A DNA stretch of 64,000 nucleotides from assembly GCF_000003815.2 (NCBI RefSeq), contig NC_049981.1, forward strand, positions 27,439,757 through 27,503,756, written 5' to 3'. The stretch comes from Branchiostoma floridae. Its lineage: Eukaryota; Chordata; Leptocardii; Amphioxiformes; Branchiostomatidae. Within the stretch, counting starts at the first letter, position 1. Each line of letters begins with the position of its first letter. Shown piece after piece: positions 1-13,622 of this stretch. The position numbers and the translations under genes were made by a program. Under the pieces are notes generated by a model, which made no database searches, was not told where the DNA came from, and was given only the letters and a program-made list of their open reading frames with translations.

Positions 1-902
1 TTTTTACTCTTAAAACGTTTCCTCGTTGCGGAATAATTAGCAGAACACAATGGACGTAAGGTTATATAAGTCATATCCAACAATAGGAGACTGCACTGGT
101 AGACACCGTAACCGCAGGGGGATGACTCAAACCGCAATCAATCGGTTATTCAACTCTGACACTACCAATTAGCCGCTTTTGACGTTCTAGACGATTCGAT
201 GTAACAGAAAACGGATCGTTTTTTCCATGCATGGAATTCTAGTAGACAGTTAAACGCTCAGCGTAATGCTTTAGTAGTAAAGGCCGCAAATATGACCAGT
301 GGTCGAGTGGTACGGCTGTCATAGCTCCCAGACGACCTTGGAGCTTAGCAAGGGTAAGGGTCATTGTACTTGAGTGACCGTGTGGGCGTACACATCGCCT
401 GTTTCTTTTTAATCTGTAGATAGGCACGTTTAGAATGTGAGCCAAATTTTCATCCGAGTAATGGTCTTAAGGGGAAGTGTGAAGTTGCTTGTTCTGTAAT
501 GCATGTAGTATTAGTGAACGAGTTACTTTTCTCCGCAGAACACACAACAAGCGAAAGGGGGGAGGGTAAAAACAACCAGAACTCATTATCTCTATGAAAA
601 ATGGAGATCTAAATTTAGTTTTGAGTGTGTCTGTCTGTTAGTCTGTCCGCCAGCCTGTTTATGTTTCCGGATTATTGTAGTCAGCACAACTCAAGATGGA
701 TCAAGTCTGGATGGATCACGATGAGATTTGGTATGTGGGTAGGTGTTGGGAAGACGAAGCTCAAGTTTGCCCCCAGGTTTTCCTGGAGATTCTTTAAAAG
801 TACATCATATCAGCCAATTGTATGATATCGTCAGTTCCTTGATTAAGTAAGAGGGGATCAATATACAGATTTCTGTGTTGTTTTCTGACCCTGCAGACTT
901 AC

Positions 903-3765
903 TGTAAGGTACGTATGATGTCGTTCTTCTCCTGTAGTCCGTCTGCAAGTTTCTTCTTCAGATCTTCGTTTTCTGTCGTCAGATCTCTAACCAGAACCTG
1001 TGGTAGTGATAAAAACCGATTAGCTAGCAACTCATCATACCATGCCTGCCCTGTGTGTTGTGTCTTTGTTGTATTGCATTGTATGGCCCAAGAGACGTCC
1101 CTGAACTTAGTGTGTCATCATTACCTTTAAATAAGAAGGTTATGTTTTCGTATCTTTTTGAACAGCATAACTCGAGAAATCATGGATGGATCTTTATGTT
1201 ATTTTGTCCAAATTCTTTTAGCGTTTTCAAGTGGAAACTTACGTGAAAATATAAGATAGAGTTTATTCTTCATAAAAAAGGGCGTTTTATGCACAAACAC
1301 TCTCCTGTCGTGTTTTAGAGTTTTCGTTTACTTGATTTAAATAGGGACAGACCATAAAGGCAATGTGGCACTGCACTAAAATAACAGTGCCACATACAAA
1401 GTACAGACAGAAGTTAAAGTAGTATTTTAGCCAGGTACTCATTTTAACACCTGGATGAAATGAGGAAGGTCGTGCCTTTCCCAAAATGCAAGGGAACAAC
1501 GTCGGGGACAGGGCGAGTATCGAACCCGGGACCTCTAGGTTCCGCACCCACCACTGTGACAGCAGGGTGTTTGTACACCGATAATGAATGTGACATACAG
1601 TTTCAATGTAACGTGTGATTTCCACAATACATGTACATACCGATTGAATGTTGTACTTTTTCTCCATTTGCAGAACCCTGGAGCCGAAGCGTGCCATTTC
1701 GGCGGCCATCTCAGTGGACTTCCTCGGGCCGCCATCATCGTGCAGTGCGGCCTCCAGTCGCTGGGCGTGATCGGACAGGGGCTCGCCTGACACCGGCATA
1801 TCGCTCCACTCTGTCAGCAAGGGCTAGGGGAACGAGAAATACGCGTAATTATAAGGCCATCTTAATTTCATTACATGGATGACATCCGTGCGAACATCAA
1901 TTCTTTGCCGTTTCCAAAAAAAGTTCGACCATACTCTAAATCGTGCAAAGCAGCTGTAAAATATGAGAAAACATGTCATAGATTGTTGCAAATATATCGT
2001 AAAATGGATACTTGTGTCATAGAATTCCAAAGTTATTTTCAATCTTGAAGAAGATATGTTGTTATGTTATTTAGTGTCCGTTATTTTGTATATGTATCCT
2101 TATTTTTGTCATGTGTATGAGGAGAAGACCGAGATAAGCAACTTTGCTTTTTGTCAAATCCTCGTTAAATAAATGTGAATAAAAAAAAGAAGATATGAAA
2201 GAAAAGAATGAAGATTCTATTACTTAGTATATCATTCTCTTTGTATTAGGGCTTTTGTTCAACCTTCCTGACTACTTGATTTTATAATAAAGGCAACGTT
2301 TTTTTTGCCAATTTCTTTGGCTCGCATCAGTTTGGTGGTTACAAGAGGGTGTCATCAATAGAATCAAATCAACATGGCCTAAGATATTTGCAATATCTCC
2401 ATGGTTACTATGTAGGGAAAGTCCATTAATAGTTGTTCATTTGTACAGAAACGCTAGCACAGGCACTAGGTGTTAACCCTGAGGAAATAGTAATATTGTT
2501 GAGCTGATTACTGAGCATAGTTTTTACGCCGTTGCAACGCAAACAAAGTCTAATAAACACGTCTATTTAAAGACCTACTGGATAAATATCATATTACATT
2601 TTGGTGGGCTACAAGAGCTGGAAAAACAGGGTTATATTTTTACTTCCTCTTCCTTCTTCCTTGATTAGAACAAAGTCTAAAGATAGGCGTTCAGCAAACA
2701 GACTTTCTTAGAATGGCAACGTTACGGTTTGTTTATACTCCCTTTCCACTGGGACGACGCACTCTCTCTGAGACCTAGAATTTGAAAAATCGCTCAGATT
2801 GTATGCAGAAAAAAAATCTTTTTACGTCCTTTCAGTCCTTTCAGTCACACTTTTTTAACTTAAGATATACAAATGATGAAATCACAGGTTACACTTATCC
2901 GTTTTAGGTCGCAGTGAGAGCGAAGCGCCATCGCCATCTAGTGGAAAGGGGACCTTGTAAGTACTGGCAAATCTGTGAAACAGACCTGTTCTTCCTCCGA
3001 ACTCCTTAGGGACTGTTCAAGGGACATCATTCCGCTCATGGATAGGTCATTTTCGCCATTCCCTTCGGTTTGATTGATACCCTCGTCGAGCGAGACGAGA
3101 ACGTTTTCGTTCTGGACAGACTCCGTCTTTTCCTGAGGCGGGCTGCCTGATGGAGCGGTTGTCGTCTCTTCGCTAGGGTCGGATGACTCTGTTGTTTGGA
3201 GGGAAAGTTTGGTCGATAACTCGGTCACCTGGTCGCGGAGGTTTTCTTTCTCGTGACGTGATTCGTCCAGAAGAACCCCTTTGACAACACGGAACGGTTC
3301 GATTGTTTTAGATTTTATTTGCTTTTACCACCAAGGGGCCATAGCAACACACATAAACATACATATAGACATAATGAATGCATGCATCTATACTGGTGAA
3401 ATTAGGTATAAAAGTACTGAAAAATATATCACAAATTAATCAATCAACTAAATCAACAGATTCAACATAGTTAAAACACCATCAATACAAGGGCAGATCA
3501 TAAAACGTTGCATATGAATTGATACCAAAACCATAAACCAAATCACCGAAATTGATGAATTTCTGTAAATATTCTTATATAAACCATGACGTCACAGATC
3601 TTTTCCCTTACCTAGAGTCTGCAGTCCTTGCAATCTTGATTTGCAGTCTTCGTTTTCCTGCCGAAGTTTTTCGTTTTCTTGACGGAGTTTCTCGACTTCC
3701 TGAGCGATGTTGACGCTCTCGCCTTGGACTGTGTCATCAGCAGTCTCTTCTTCGTCGTTGTCCAT
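903..3765 (-). CDS. TNIP/ABIN-like coiled-coil protein (TNIP-A), N-terminal exons, 3' truncated by window edge
   Basis: Four coding exons read on the minus strand: 3765-3612 (start ATG, 154 nt), 3278-2965, 1823-1641 and 997-903 (95 nt, phase 2). The gene then continues left of the window. Exon 1 encodes an acidic start (MDNDEEETADD) followed by a coiled coil with repeated LRQENE. Exon 2 is a Ser/Glu-rich linker, and exons 3 and 4 carry coiled-coil segments ending in KYNIQS and TENEDLKKKL. Each exon aligns in order with the complete TNIP/ABIN gene at 25.9-36.1 kb. Exons 1 and 4 have identical lengths and phases in both copies (154 and 95 nt), so this is a tandem paralogue. The AHD1 and UBAN regions that would define function lie outside the window. 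The weak point is the exon 2 donor (CCA|GTACTT), chosen because it keeps phase 0. An acceptor at about 3825 suggests an upstream 5' UTR exon. Expected role by family: ubiquitin-binding adaptor that dampens NF-kB signalling. Confidence 0.8.
1395..1562 (-). repeat. tRNA-derived SINE in TNIP-A intron 3
   Basis: On the minus strand the segment starts with a tRNA-like head whose B box reads GGTTCGATACTC. It is followed by a body with the short words tgtccccgacgttg, gggaaaggcacgac and aatgagtacctggct. This head-plus-body organisation is typical of tRNA-derived SINEs that are common in lancelet genomes. The 3' end is not sharply defined. Confidence 0.55.
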
Positions 3766-3825
3766 TTTCGCTACCCCACTTTCGGCACTTAGAGACCGGC
3801 GGTCTCACGGCACATAAAGACTGGT

Positions 3826-6208
3826 CTGTATTAGAAACATACACATATAACCTTAAGTATAACATGAAGGATGTAGGTTGGTTGCATCCACAGAATTGAC
3901 GTCTGATGAACATTTGAAAGTGCTGTCATCTGGAAGATTTTGGAAAAATGTTATGTTCCACATAAACTTTTAAAGTAGCTATTCAGTGAAAGATCGTAAT
4001 GTTTTCTGGTGACATTCGCTCCAGTGACACTCCATTTCTTAAGAAAGGTAGCCCCCTGTGCCAGCTGATGTTGGTTAAGTGTCAGTCAGAAAAGCCCGAG
4101 CAGTCTTTTCTACTGTAACATCTGCTTGGAGATGAGTCCAGAGATCGTTTTAGCAAGCCTGGCTGGGGTTAGCATTCAATATTCATACTATCTTCTTTAA
4201 GTTTTTTACGTCAGCATTCGCGGACAGAAACTTTCCATTGTTTTATACACATGTTATATGCAGCGTCCTAAAGTAAGAAACTACCCAACCGTACCAATGA
4301 GTGACACAAACATATAAAATGTATGCCTTCTATAATTGAACCTACTTACTTTCAAGGTCATGTTTATTACGTACACGTACTGTGCATGTAGTAGAATGTA
4401 TGAAAGCCAAACTTACCATTACTTGCCCCTATACGACAAAAATTACTTAGATTCCAACCTTATCAAAAATTGTCACAAATACACAAATAGGAATGTGTAC
4501 ACACGTTCCAGTTTTCCCACACATGGTCACACAATGCACACGGAAACTTCCTGGTAGTGCTGTTCTTGTGCCCGGTGTATTTCTGTTCTATGAAAATGCT
4601 TCAAGAAATGTTATCATCGGTGACTTTGGAACACAACACGACGGGTAGCCAGTACCATTTTATGAATATGTTGCCCCCTGGGCCGATGAAACTTTTGCGC
4701 AGTAGAAGTAGAGCAAATATTATTAAAGCATGTTCGGTGGTCCCTTGCTTTCAGTCTACCCACCGTTTTTGAAAGAGGACGCAGAAAAAATAAAACTTAG
4801 ACATTTTCTAATATGCTAACATGTTTTCCCGAGCCGAAAAGAATATGGTTTCTTTAAGTCTATCTAAAAAGAACAACAAAACAAGAGAGATCACTTACGG
4901 TGAAAACTTGAAAACTGAACCCCGTGAGTAGATTTGAAAACTAAAGTTAATCTGAGCGAGAAAATTTCCACAATCGAGCTGTAACAGCGATCCATATGTA
5001 CACTGAACCACTCTATAGCAGCTTATAAACTAGCTGTATTAGCAATAAAACGGGGTTCCAGGCGACTGACGAGCACAGAAAATGAAGGGGAAATCACATC
5101 GTGGACACTTACGCAGAAAACACCACGGATTAAAGTTCCGACATTGTTCGGGTTGAGTGACCAGAAGCTATGAGGAAATGCCCTTGAGTCAACCCGGAAG
5201 TGTGTGTTCGCAAATCTCAGGAGTAAAACGAGCTTGCTTGCACGTAGACATTTATTGTAAACAGAAATACATTTCAAAAAACTGAATTCTAAAATTAACT
5301 TTATAAGATATCAATGTTTATAATGTTGACAGGGTCTTGATATACAGCAATACTTGTACTTTAACTTTAAATATTTTAAATGGAATTTGGAACACGCGTC
5401 TTGATATGGGAGGGGTGACGGGTGGCAGTTACAAATAAACGTAGTGTAAGCTTGTTGACCTAATTCGGGGATTTCCGAGAAAGATACACTAGAGAGAATT
5501 TCGCATGAAATGTTGGGGATATGCAAAATAGCTCTGACACAAATTGCCGATCGCGACCTTCTGTCCCGACGATTCCCGATGGGAAACGAAGGCACCCGAA
5601 GAGCCGAACTCTGTCCGGATTATCTCTGTTGATCAATACAGATGTATAATACAGCCTGTACTGAAATTTTCACAGTGGATTCTTTTGTTCTCACGGTTTT
5701 CGCGGTGAATCACATGGCACAGTATTTTCCATGTATTACTACTGTGATCCAGACTTGTTTCAATCACGAACTTATCGCGAAAACATTTTTGACATTTCGA
5801 CTGCGAAATGAAGTCAATAATTCTACCTATCGTCATATCGATATCGTTGTTGGGAATATTCGTCGCCCAATTCCTACTGACCAGATCATGTTCAAGGCAA
5901 ATGAAGTTCCAGTGGGTTCGCGCACATGAATGGCGAGTTATGAAGTTTAACAGTATTTATATATCTAAGAACTCCAGAGGCGCACAGATAGTCTGCAGAG
6001 ATTGGACTGCTAAAGATGAGAAGAGGATGAGAAGAAAGATAAGATGTCTATCAACCTCAAATAACTCAACCTAAGCTAATGACAAACCAGAACCTAAGCT
6101 TTATTTTACATCGACGATAAAGCAAAAACATAAGACTATCTTTCAGCACCATGTCTTGTTTCGAGTCCCACAATACATTGTTATCCCAAAACAATAATTA
6201 TTCACTAC
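3826..6208. other. Spacer upstream of TNIP-A, no gene recognised
   Basis: No open frame here has flanking splice sites or a recognisable protein family. Around 5650-5810 there are degenerate words (ttttcgcggtga, cttatcgcgaaaac) resembling the GTTCGCGG foldback element found intact at 57.87-58.09 kb, so part of this spacer is probably old transposon debris. Confidence 0.5.
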
Positions 6209-6212
6209 TTAA

Positions 6213-6737
6213 AGGGGCATTCCACTCCAGAAGGGAGTCTTGTTTTCCAATAAATAATGTGTCAATGAATACATAATCAGCCGAAATTTGTGGAAGTCAC
6301 CTTGGGATGAATTACGTGATGTGTGTTTTATAAAACAGTAATGACACTCACTAAACCCATGCAGACCCTACCCATGCATTCCCTATACGCATAGACACTT
6401 TGTTTATCGTACATATTTTCGGAATAAATGAGGTACGCTGAGCACACCGAGAAGGCAACTTGCTCTTAAGATAGCAAAGAATACAAGAACAAGACGAAAT
6501 TTCTTAGCGAACCTGAAATTAGTTTGGTAACCTTACCTAAAAGTTCTGCATTGTATTCAGCCATAGTATTAATTCAATTAGAGGGTACTTGGGGAGTTTA
6601 GTAGAAGACTGAATGCTTTTGAGCCATGCGGAGCAACTGGGTACTTTATCGTATAATGTAAAGTCGTATGCTGTTATCACTTCCTAAAATGAATATCTAT
6701 CGAAAAATAACACTCTCGTGTGGAGTGGAATGCCCCT
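6213..6737. mobile_element. piggyBac-like MITE flanked by TTAA
   Basis: A 525-bp element starts AGGGGCATTCCACTCCA and ends with its exact inverse TGGAGTGGAATGCCCCT. TTAA lies immediately outside both ends (6209-6212 and 6738-6741). TTAA target duplication is the hallmark of piggyBac-type transposition. No transposase frame is present, so this is a non-autonomous copy. Confidence 0.75.
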
Positions 6738-6741
6738 TTAA

Positions 6742-9700
6742 AACCAATACATATCAATACTCACACCAGCAAGCAGGATGAATTACGAGTGATGATATCT
6801 AAGACGTTATTTCACAGTAAAGAAAAAAAGCAAGAGGCTAAATGTTTTGATATGATAGGACAGGACAGGAAATTTGAGTTGACGTAAGTCAGGCAAGGTA
6901 GTACGTGGACAAAAGAGCAAACACATCGACAGCGTCAACACCGGGAGAACACAGGAAAAACATCACATGACGTCATGCGCAGGTGATATTGTATGTTTGT
7001 TTACAGCACATTACCGGTAAACCGCCACCAACTGGTAAACCAAAACACCGGTTTTCTGCTGACAAGCTTGATCGGCTCACACCGTGATGCACCCCTACTC
7101 TCAGCGATACCTACAGTGGGTTTGATGACGTGCTTGAGGTGTGGCTCGCATTAAAAGAATTACCAATCTACGCAATGGTATAGAGCTAAGCATGGTACAA
7201 GTGGCACTTGGTAACAAAGGGGTGAACGGGACGAACTGAGCGAAGAAAACAAGTGACGTGAGACGATGACGTCAAACGAAGGTCCTTCTGGGTACTGATG
7301 ATATCAAAATAACCCATGGCGATGCTGCATCTTGAATAGGAGAGTTTCGGTATGGGCTTCTGCATTCAAGTCTGCGTGTTCTATTGTCTGCCATTGATTC
7401 TTAATCTCCAGGACAGTATCAAAAGCTCCAAAGCAGCCAGTATTAAGCTGGCCACCGGTAGTAAGTTTAATACTGGCTGCTTTGAGGAAGAAATGCGGTA
7501 ACCTTTATGTTCATGGCGCAGCCGCGGTTTTATAAAAAACATCCACACCCATATGAATACATGTACGGAGATCTATTGAATGAATTGCTAACATGATTTT
7601 AATTTGAGATATGATGCCAGACCATATAGTTGCCTGATGTCAAAAATCGTACATTTATAGTTCGGAGGTGAAACCATTTAATATCGGCATGCTCCTCCTG
7701 TTCAACTACATACGCCGACATCTAACCAGTATATCAAATTTGCTGAAACCCGATTGCGGTATGAGTAGCGACACAGTGCACAGCGAGAGCTTCCATATGT
7801 CGGTACCCAGCTCTGTTGAGTTTATTTGGGTTTAAAGTTCAGCACTGACTTGCCTTCAAGTGACAGATCGTTCGTGACTCGAGCTCGAGGCTAAGCTGAC
7901 TGATTATTTTCTTAAGAAGACAGGCATTCGTACCCCATAAGACTGCCTCCGTGTTCGGACTGAATTTAAAAAGTGTTGGGACCTACAGTTTTAATTGTAT
8001 ATCATAGCAAACAACATCGATATATTGATAGGAAAGCATTACTTGAATCTCAAGGTGTGAATAAAGGCAGAAGCAAGGGCTTTAACCGAAACATTGAATT
8101 CACGGTCCCTATGCCACCTACCATGACAGGGGGCGTGAAGACCGGAAACGGAAATGCTAGAGTACAAGGAGGCAATTGTGACCCATGGCATTTCAAATAA
8201 ACAAACAATTCATAGCTAAAACACATTAAATCCTTTCTTGCACTACAATACTTACCGATTTGGAAGCAGCTACAGGGTTGCATGTGGTACGTTCGGCGCG
8301 AGACAGACTGTGAATTGTGGATTGAGCGTACCCTCACCGAAACCAACCTGGTTTCACTTTCAAAAACACCAGTGAGTCTGCGCATACATTTCATATTACC
8401 ACGTTACTAAGTAACATGAAACACGGAGGGCTTTCATAATTGTAACAGAGTTAAACAAGAAAATGAAAGAAGTTGTGTCATCTTACTATTATGTACATTA
8501 TATAAGAGGTGACCAAAAATCGAAATTTCGCTGTAGGCTTCTGAAGACACCTGAGTGGCTCCATTGACAACCATCTTTCCAGTAGGTAGGTGTCGCTGTT
8601 GGATTAAAGTTCATGTTCAACACATTGTATTTGAGTCTAATACATCATTTGTCAAAATGCTTTAGTACATAAGCTCTAAAACAATGACACTTACAAAATG
8701 TTTGTAGCTTGACGTTTCTTTACATGAAGTGCTGTTACGCTGTATTGACAAAATGTCGATACAAGGTACAAAGATGAAACTTATCCCGGCAACATTGTAA
8801 TCGTTTTTGACGTTTATCTGATATCATGAAATGATTTAAGCACGCATTAAAACCGAACCAAGTAGTCTACTAGTTGTACTCAACACATGTTGTGTAACTA
8901 GTAAGGGGCGGTTCGCATACCAAGTCCATTCATGTTTCACAATACTTAGCCTGCGGTGGTTTAGGTCTTGTTCGTCCCCTCCCCCTTTCACTTTCTTTGG
9001 CCAAAAGGTGTATGAGACTTCGTACTTATTGCCTTATCTTTGCGTTGCCCCCTTGCTTTCCTGTGGCAAACCTATTGTCGGCATTTGTCGCCTTCGCCGG
9101 GTTGTAAACCGGCTGAAGTCCGTATGTATGCGAACTCAGGACTTGAGTTACAGAAAAGATTCAGAAGATTTCAAGTTGGCATGCCCTTCGTGGGAGTTAG
9201 GCACAGATAGATATATAAATGAAGTTTTACTGGATCACCGGCATCACGTGTTGCTAGGCACAACAAAAACCCATACAATGTCAGGATCCGTAGCCAACGT
9301 ATACATACGTAATGGTGCTAACGACGTTTTCTTTGATTGCGCCTGTCTAAATTTTAGCAATTAATTTGCAGCAATGGACCATGTTTCTCGTTCATGGTAA
9401 ACACAACTATTGTAACCAAAACGAAGTCCAATCATCCGTAGCTAACAACGAAACGTAATGGACCATCCAAGGCCGCGTCCAATATTGCGTTCTTCCAAAT
9501 GTTTATAGAAAAGAATACACCTTAAAACCTTTTCATTTTTACGTTACACAACATCTTATGCTTACTATAAATCAGACATAAAACACTTAGTTTAAACTTA
9601 ATTGGGTTGCGCCAACCTCTCTGAAGCTCACTGATATATGACGCCACTCGGTATGATCAATAGATCAATCTTTACAGGCCTAGACATGCTTCTCTATAAA

Positions 9701-9880
9701 ACGTTGTTAATAAACAAAAAGTGATAACGTTATATTCGGTTCATTGTGAAATAAACTCTGAGTACACATTTTCATGTTGGTTTGAAGAGGAGTAAACAAA
9801 ACAGGTGGTTTGCCAAGCTAGTAGTTAAAACTGCAAATAAAACATGAAAAAACATTGAGAAACGACATTGCAAAAGATGA
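6742..9880. other. Spacer between TNIP-A and IL-17 gene, no gene recognised
   Basis: Scattered short open frames occur but none has family similarity, a codon signature or splice context. The only structured item noted is the hairpin at 7426-7486, listed separately. Confidence 0.45.
7426..7486. repeat. Short near-perfect hairpin
   Basis: An 18-bp stem (CAAAGCAGCCAGTATTAA pairing with TTAATACTGGCTGCTTTG) encloses a loop of about 20 bases. The outer word CTCCAAAGCAG resembles the CTCCAAGCAG terminal repeat of the hAT-like element at 18.75 kb, so it is most likely a tiny foldback transposon rather than an RNA gene. Confidence 0.5.
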
Positions 9881-9885
9881 CTTCA

Positions 9886-9895
9886 GGGGAATCCC
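9886..9895 (+). promoter_or_regulatory. kB-type motif GGGGAATCCC
   Basis: The ten bases fit the Rel/NF-kB consensus GGGRNNYYCC. The site lies about 300 bp from the longer GGGGAATCCCC at 10180. Function is inferred from sequence only. Confidence 0.35.
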
Positions 9896-10128
9896 ACTAC
9901 TCATTAACTACACACAACCTTTGTATGGTGAGGAACATACTTTAGTATTTCTGCTGCGTCATGAAAGCGACACGGGACCAACCAAGTCAAGGGGCCAATA
10001 AAAAGAGCACATCTTAAACACATAGCTTCCTGGATTCACAGAGACATACGTGTACGTTCCTGTTTAAGTGGATGTGGTGGTTGTGTGTCGTTTGAAACCA
10101 ACAGGAAGTCCTGACACGAAAGACTCAC

Positions 10129-10190
10129 CTTATATGAACGCCATCTTGGTGGACTGGTGCATAGTGCAAGGGGCGGGAAGGGGAATCCCC
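10129..10190 (-). promoter_or_regulatory. Perfect kB site followed by candidate 5' exon of TNIP-A
   Basis: GGGGAATCCCC occupies 10180-10190, one of three exact copies in the window. Reading away from it on the minus strand come a CCAAGATGGCG word (YY1-like) and a strong splice donor AAG|GTGAGT whose last exon base would be 10129. The layout (kB motif, short stretch, donor) resembles that seen upstream of TNIP-B, and TNIP-A exon 1 has an acceptor at about 3825. It is therefore a candidate TNIP-A promoter and noncoding first exon, 6.4 kb upstream. This assignment is speculative. Confidence 0.25.
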
Positions 10191-12922
10191 TGACGCACTG
10201 GTTTTCCCAAAGGACAAAGGACAATAAGCACTGAGCCCGCCAAAGGCGCTGATTGGACAACGTTGTCAATGCGAACATTGTAAACAGATTTGTATAGCCC
10301 TTGTTTGCTTCATTAGTATCACTTCTTTGTTTTCAATGGAGAGATCGGCGGTGCAGTATATGTTTCGCCATGCCTGGATGCCTTCTAAATATGCAACGAC
10401 TTATGAACTATCAGAAAGGTACTACCGCTATGTCATGGTTTTTGAACCTGTAAAGTTGTTTTAAATTTGTTTCACACGGTAAAGAACCGTCATACAATTA
10501 ATTTTTTAACTTCAAAATATATAACGTAATACTATGTGATTAAGGGCATTAGCCGATATCTATTATGGAAATAAGGTTCTCGTTTGCATAACTAAGACAA
10601 AATGCCCAATCCTTAAGAGTTAAATGACATGCAAATTAGAATTACATGTGTAAGTTAGTTAATCGTGAATTTCAGCATACGTGATTATCCAAATGTGGAG
10701 GACTTTTGCATAAGATTAAAAAATCTCCAAATATTTCAAGGAGGTATGAGGTATCCGAACTCAGGTTTTGAAACGGTACTGTCCAAAAATACACCTATAG
10801 TAGTTCCCGTTTTTGACAAAGATCTAATTTCATATATATGCATAAGAGTGAGCAAAAATGAATATTGCGGAATTATCATAACACAAGATATTTTGTTCCT
10901 TTCTATAGCTATTTGGTAAGACCGTAGTTTCACCGTAGGAGTGCGCGGTATGACTCTTTCGTTATGTATTTCTAAAGAAGGGATGAAAGTTAAAGGAAAG
11001 AAATAAATTCGATTATATTCCATAATTGATTCCAATACTAGAAACAGGGACAAGTTCTGTATACTATCATGTACTTACCAATTGAATCATGTCTCAAATT
11101 CCCGTCCTGACGCTGTGTTCGAAACTACGTCTAGTAGTAAAGGTTTAGATCGTGATAGAATTTTATAACGCGGTCTTGCTGGCTTCTGCGAATTGAGGAT
11201 GTCATCAAAAAGGGTGTGTCCAAATAGAATTTCTGGCAACACTCTTCAATCATGTACATGTACGTACCAACATTAAGTTGACACCCACCCCTTTAATAGT
11301 ATCAGCTTAGTGTACGAGTTCGCTTTTCGTCACATAGCAAAAGGTAAAGCGGGTGACCTCAGACTGAGGACGAAGGATGGAATTTTTTCGTTTCTAGTGC
11401 AATTGCAATGCGGCTTCGCTGCGCCTCACGTATTTTAGCCAAGCACGTCGGGTCCCTAATGCACTTCTCGATAAGTGTTGGGTCCTATTACATACAGAGG
11501 TTTGAAGCCCTGTATGTCTTCTACAAGAACATTACAGAAGGACAACTAGTTGAAAGAAAGCGAGAGCTTTTTATAACGAAGCTGTTTTGGGTGGGAAATA
11601 TCGTTATCCGATACATAGGAAAAAAGAACCTACCGATGGGAACCGATCGTTCGACAGAAAGGAGGATATAGTGTTGCGCAACTCCCTATAATGAGTTTCA
11701 CCAACGTTTGGAATTCCCAATAGTCATTCGGGTTTAAAGTGACTCATCATTGATGGTATTTAAAAAGGTACCGGTTACAGTAACACCCAACCTTACGGTA
11801 GAAGGGGGGGGGGGGTTATTTCAATGCCAGGACAAATCTCCTGATTTTGTGGCAAGAATACCTTCCGATCCGACTACCAGACTACGTGCAGGTTCAAGTT
11901 TCGTTCATAAAGCAGTGTTCGTGTCACACATGAGAAAAGTATACATTAAACGACCACGTTAAATCTAGTGCCCCCCATAAATGGACTGGCCCAAGTCGAT
12001 GGTCTCACATATTGCTCATCTACATTTTCATACGGTGATGAAATCATCTGCAAAACACTACCATGGAGTTGAATATTCATTCCGTATTCACCTATTGTTT
12101 TCGTCTTTACAGATTACTGGGTGCTGAATCATTAAAAACAAATAGGTGCGACTCCGTGACCTTTGTCCCGGACTTTGGACACTTCCCGCCATTTACTATA
12201 CTACGTCGCTGACCCGTCAACAAGATAATAACAAACAACGTAGAAAGAGAGGTAACAAATGATGACGAAATTCATACATTTTAGGGCTTCACATAATAAA
12301 CTTTCACAAAGTCAAGCAGTGAAGCGTTATGTAACATCGACGTTTGACGTTTGCCAAGCAGTGGGCCCAATCCTCTGTAAAGACCATTTTTTTTAACCTC
12401 CTTGGTAAAGACCTATCTCCTTCTTTATATCAGCTGTAGTCAGGGGATTTTTCTTTTTCACATTACGTTAGCTTCGTTTTCATTGACACTCGTGTATTCT
12501 AGAAATCCACTTCTACATTTTTCCTCAAAGTTGTCATGGTGCACTCTTTCAGTTGACATGCGAACCGCAGTGCATGAGCATGCAGGCAACTTTATTCCGA
12601 GTAAGGCAAGAAATTCATTGGGTTCACAATTCCAATGTGACACCACGTGATGGCCACCTTGTTTCCAACATTGGAGCAGAAAAAGGCATTTCATAATGCT
12701 CTTATACTCGAAACTAGCTACTTGTGATGACGGTATCAAACCTTAAAGAAGACATGAAAGCTGTACCTTGTTTATAGATTAAAAGAATATCCATGCCGGC
12801 TCTTTGTGACATTTTCCCCACTACCAACACCTACTAAAGCTACATGGGGATATCTTGTTTCTAGCTTCTTACATAACAACGTCAGTAATGCCCTTATAAC
12901 GTACTGACAATCAAACCTGGTC

Positions 12923-12932
12923 GGGACTTTCC
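12923..12932 (+). promoter_or_regulatory. kB-type motif GGGACTTTCC upstream of IL-17 gene
   Basis: This is the classical kB decamer, 1.55 kb upstream of the IL-17-like start codon. The same decamer recurs on the opposite strand beside the TATA box at 14.25 kb. Confidence 0.35.
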
Positions 12933-13612
12933 CCACGAAACACCTTGGCATTGACTGTCCCCTCTAAGATTTCACTTTTTCTCTAAGTTTATTCGCTCAC
13001 AATACAGTGTGTTTCATCTTCCTTGATACAGAAACCTCGGAAATCAAAGGGAATATTTCCTTCGCGTGATTTTAGTAACGTTGGAACGGAAACCTGATGG
13101 AGACCCCCTCAACACCCCCACCCTAGGTTGAACTTGAAATCTACTAAAACATACCTTTGATGCAATCTTGCTGTAAGGACCAAAACTACGTACAGACACG
13201 AATAAGTAGCTACATTCATAAAGATGTCGTGTTTCGTTGTGCTTCGTTTCTTTCTTTCTATTATGCTATTACATTGCGTTCTACAAATTTCCTGAGTAAT
13301 AACAGTTTCTTTTCAACGTCGATGATTAACAATACATGGAATGACCACTACAGCCTTGCGCTTCCGGTTTTGGGCATGGATTTCCAAATAAAGTTATTAG
13401 ATTGTACATATGTGTTTTGTGAGGAAACTAGTAGGAAAGCCTATTATAGTTTTGACTTGACACAACAAGTTCAAATACAAACCACGTCACTTTCTCTTGC
13501 GTGGGAAAAGGTAAATTGTTGAAGTGAAATTGAGACTCTCCTAAGGAACGTGTTTACATTTCATAAAAAGACAAAAGAAGAAGAATAAGTTGAAGCCGTA
13601 AGTAACAAACCA

Positions 13613-13622
13613 GGGAATTTCC
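13613..13622 (+). promoter_or_regulatory. kB-type motif GGGAATTTCC upstream of IL-17 gene
   Basis: The bases match GGGRNNYYCC and lie 0.87 kb upstream of the IL-17-like ATG. A single match of this consensus is expected by chance every few kilobases; it gains weight only from its neighbours. Confidence 0.3.

Noticed and set aside
1287-1820. Long minus-strand frame of 177 codons
   Set aside because: Only its first part (1823-1641) is a real TNIP-A exon with a GTATGT donor; the rest is intron running into a SINE.
9008-9364. 118-residue open frame on the plus strand
   Set aside because: No recognisable family, no splice context and mixed composition; a frame of this length is not rare in 64 kb.
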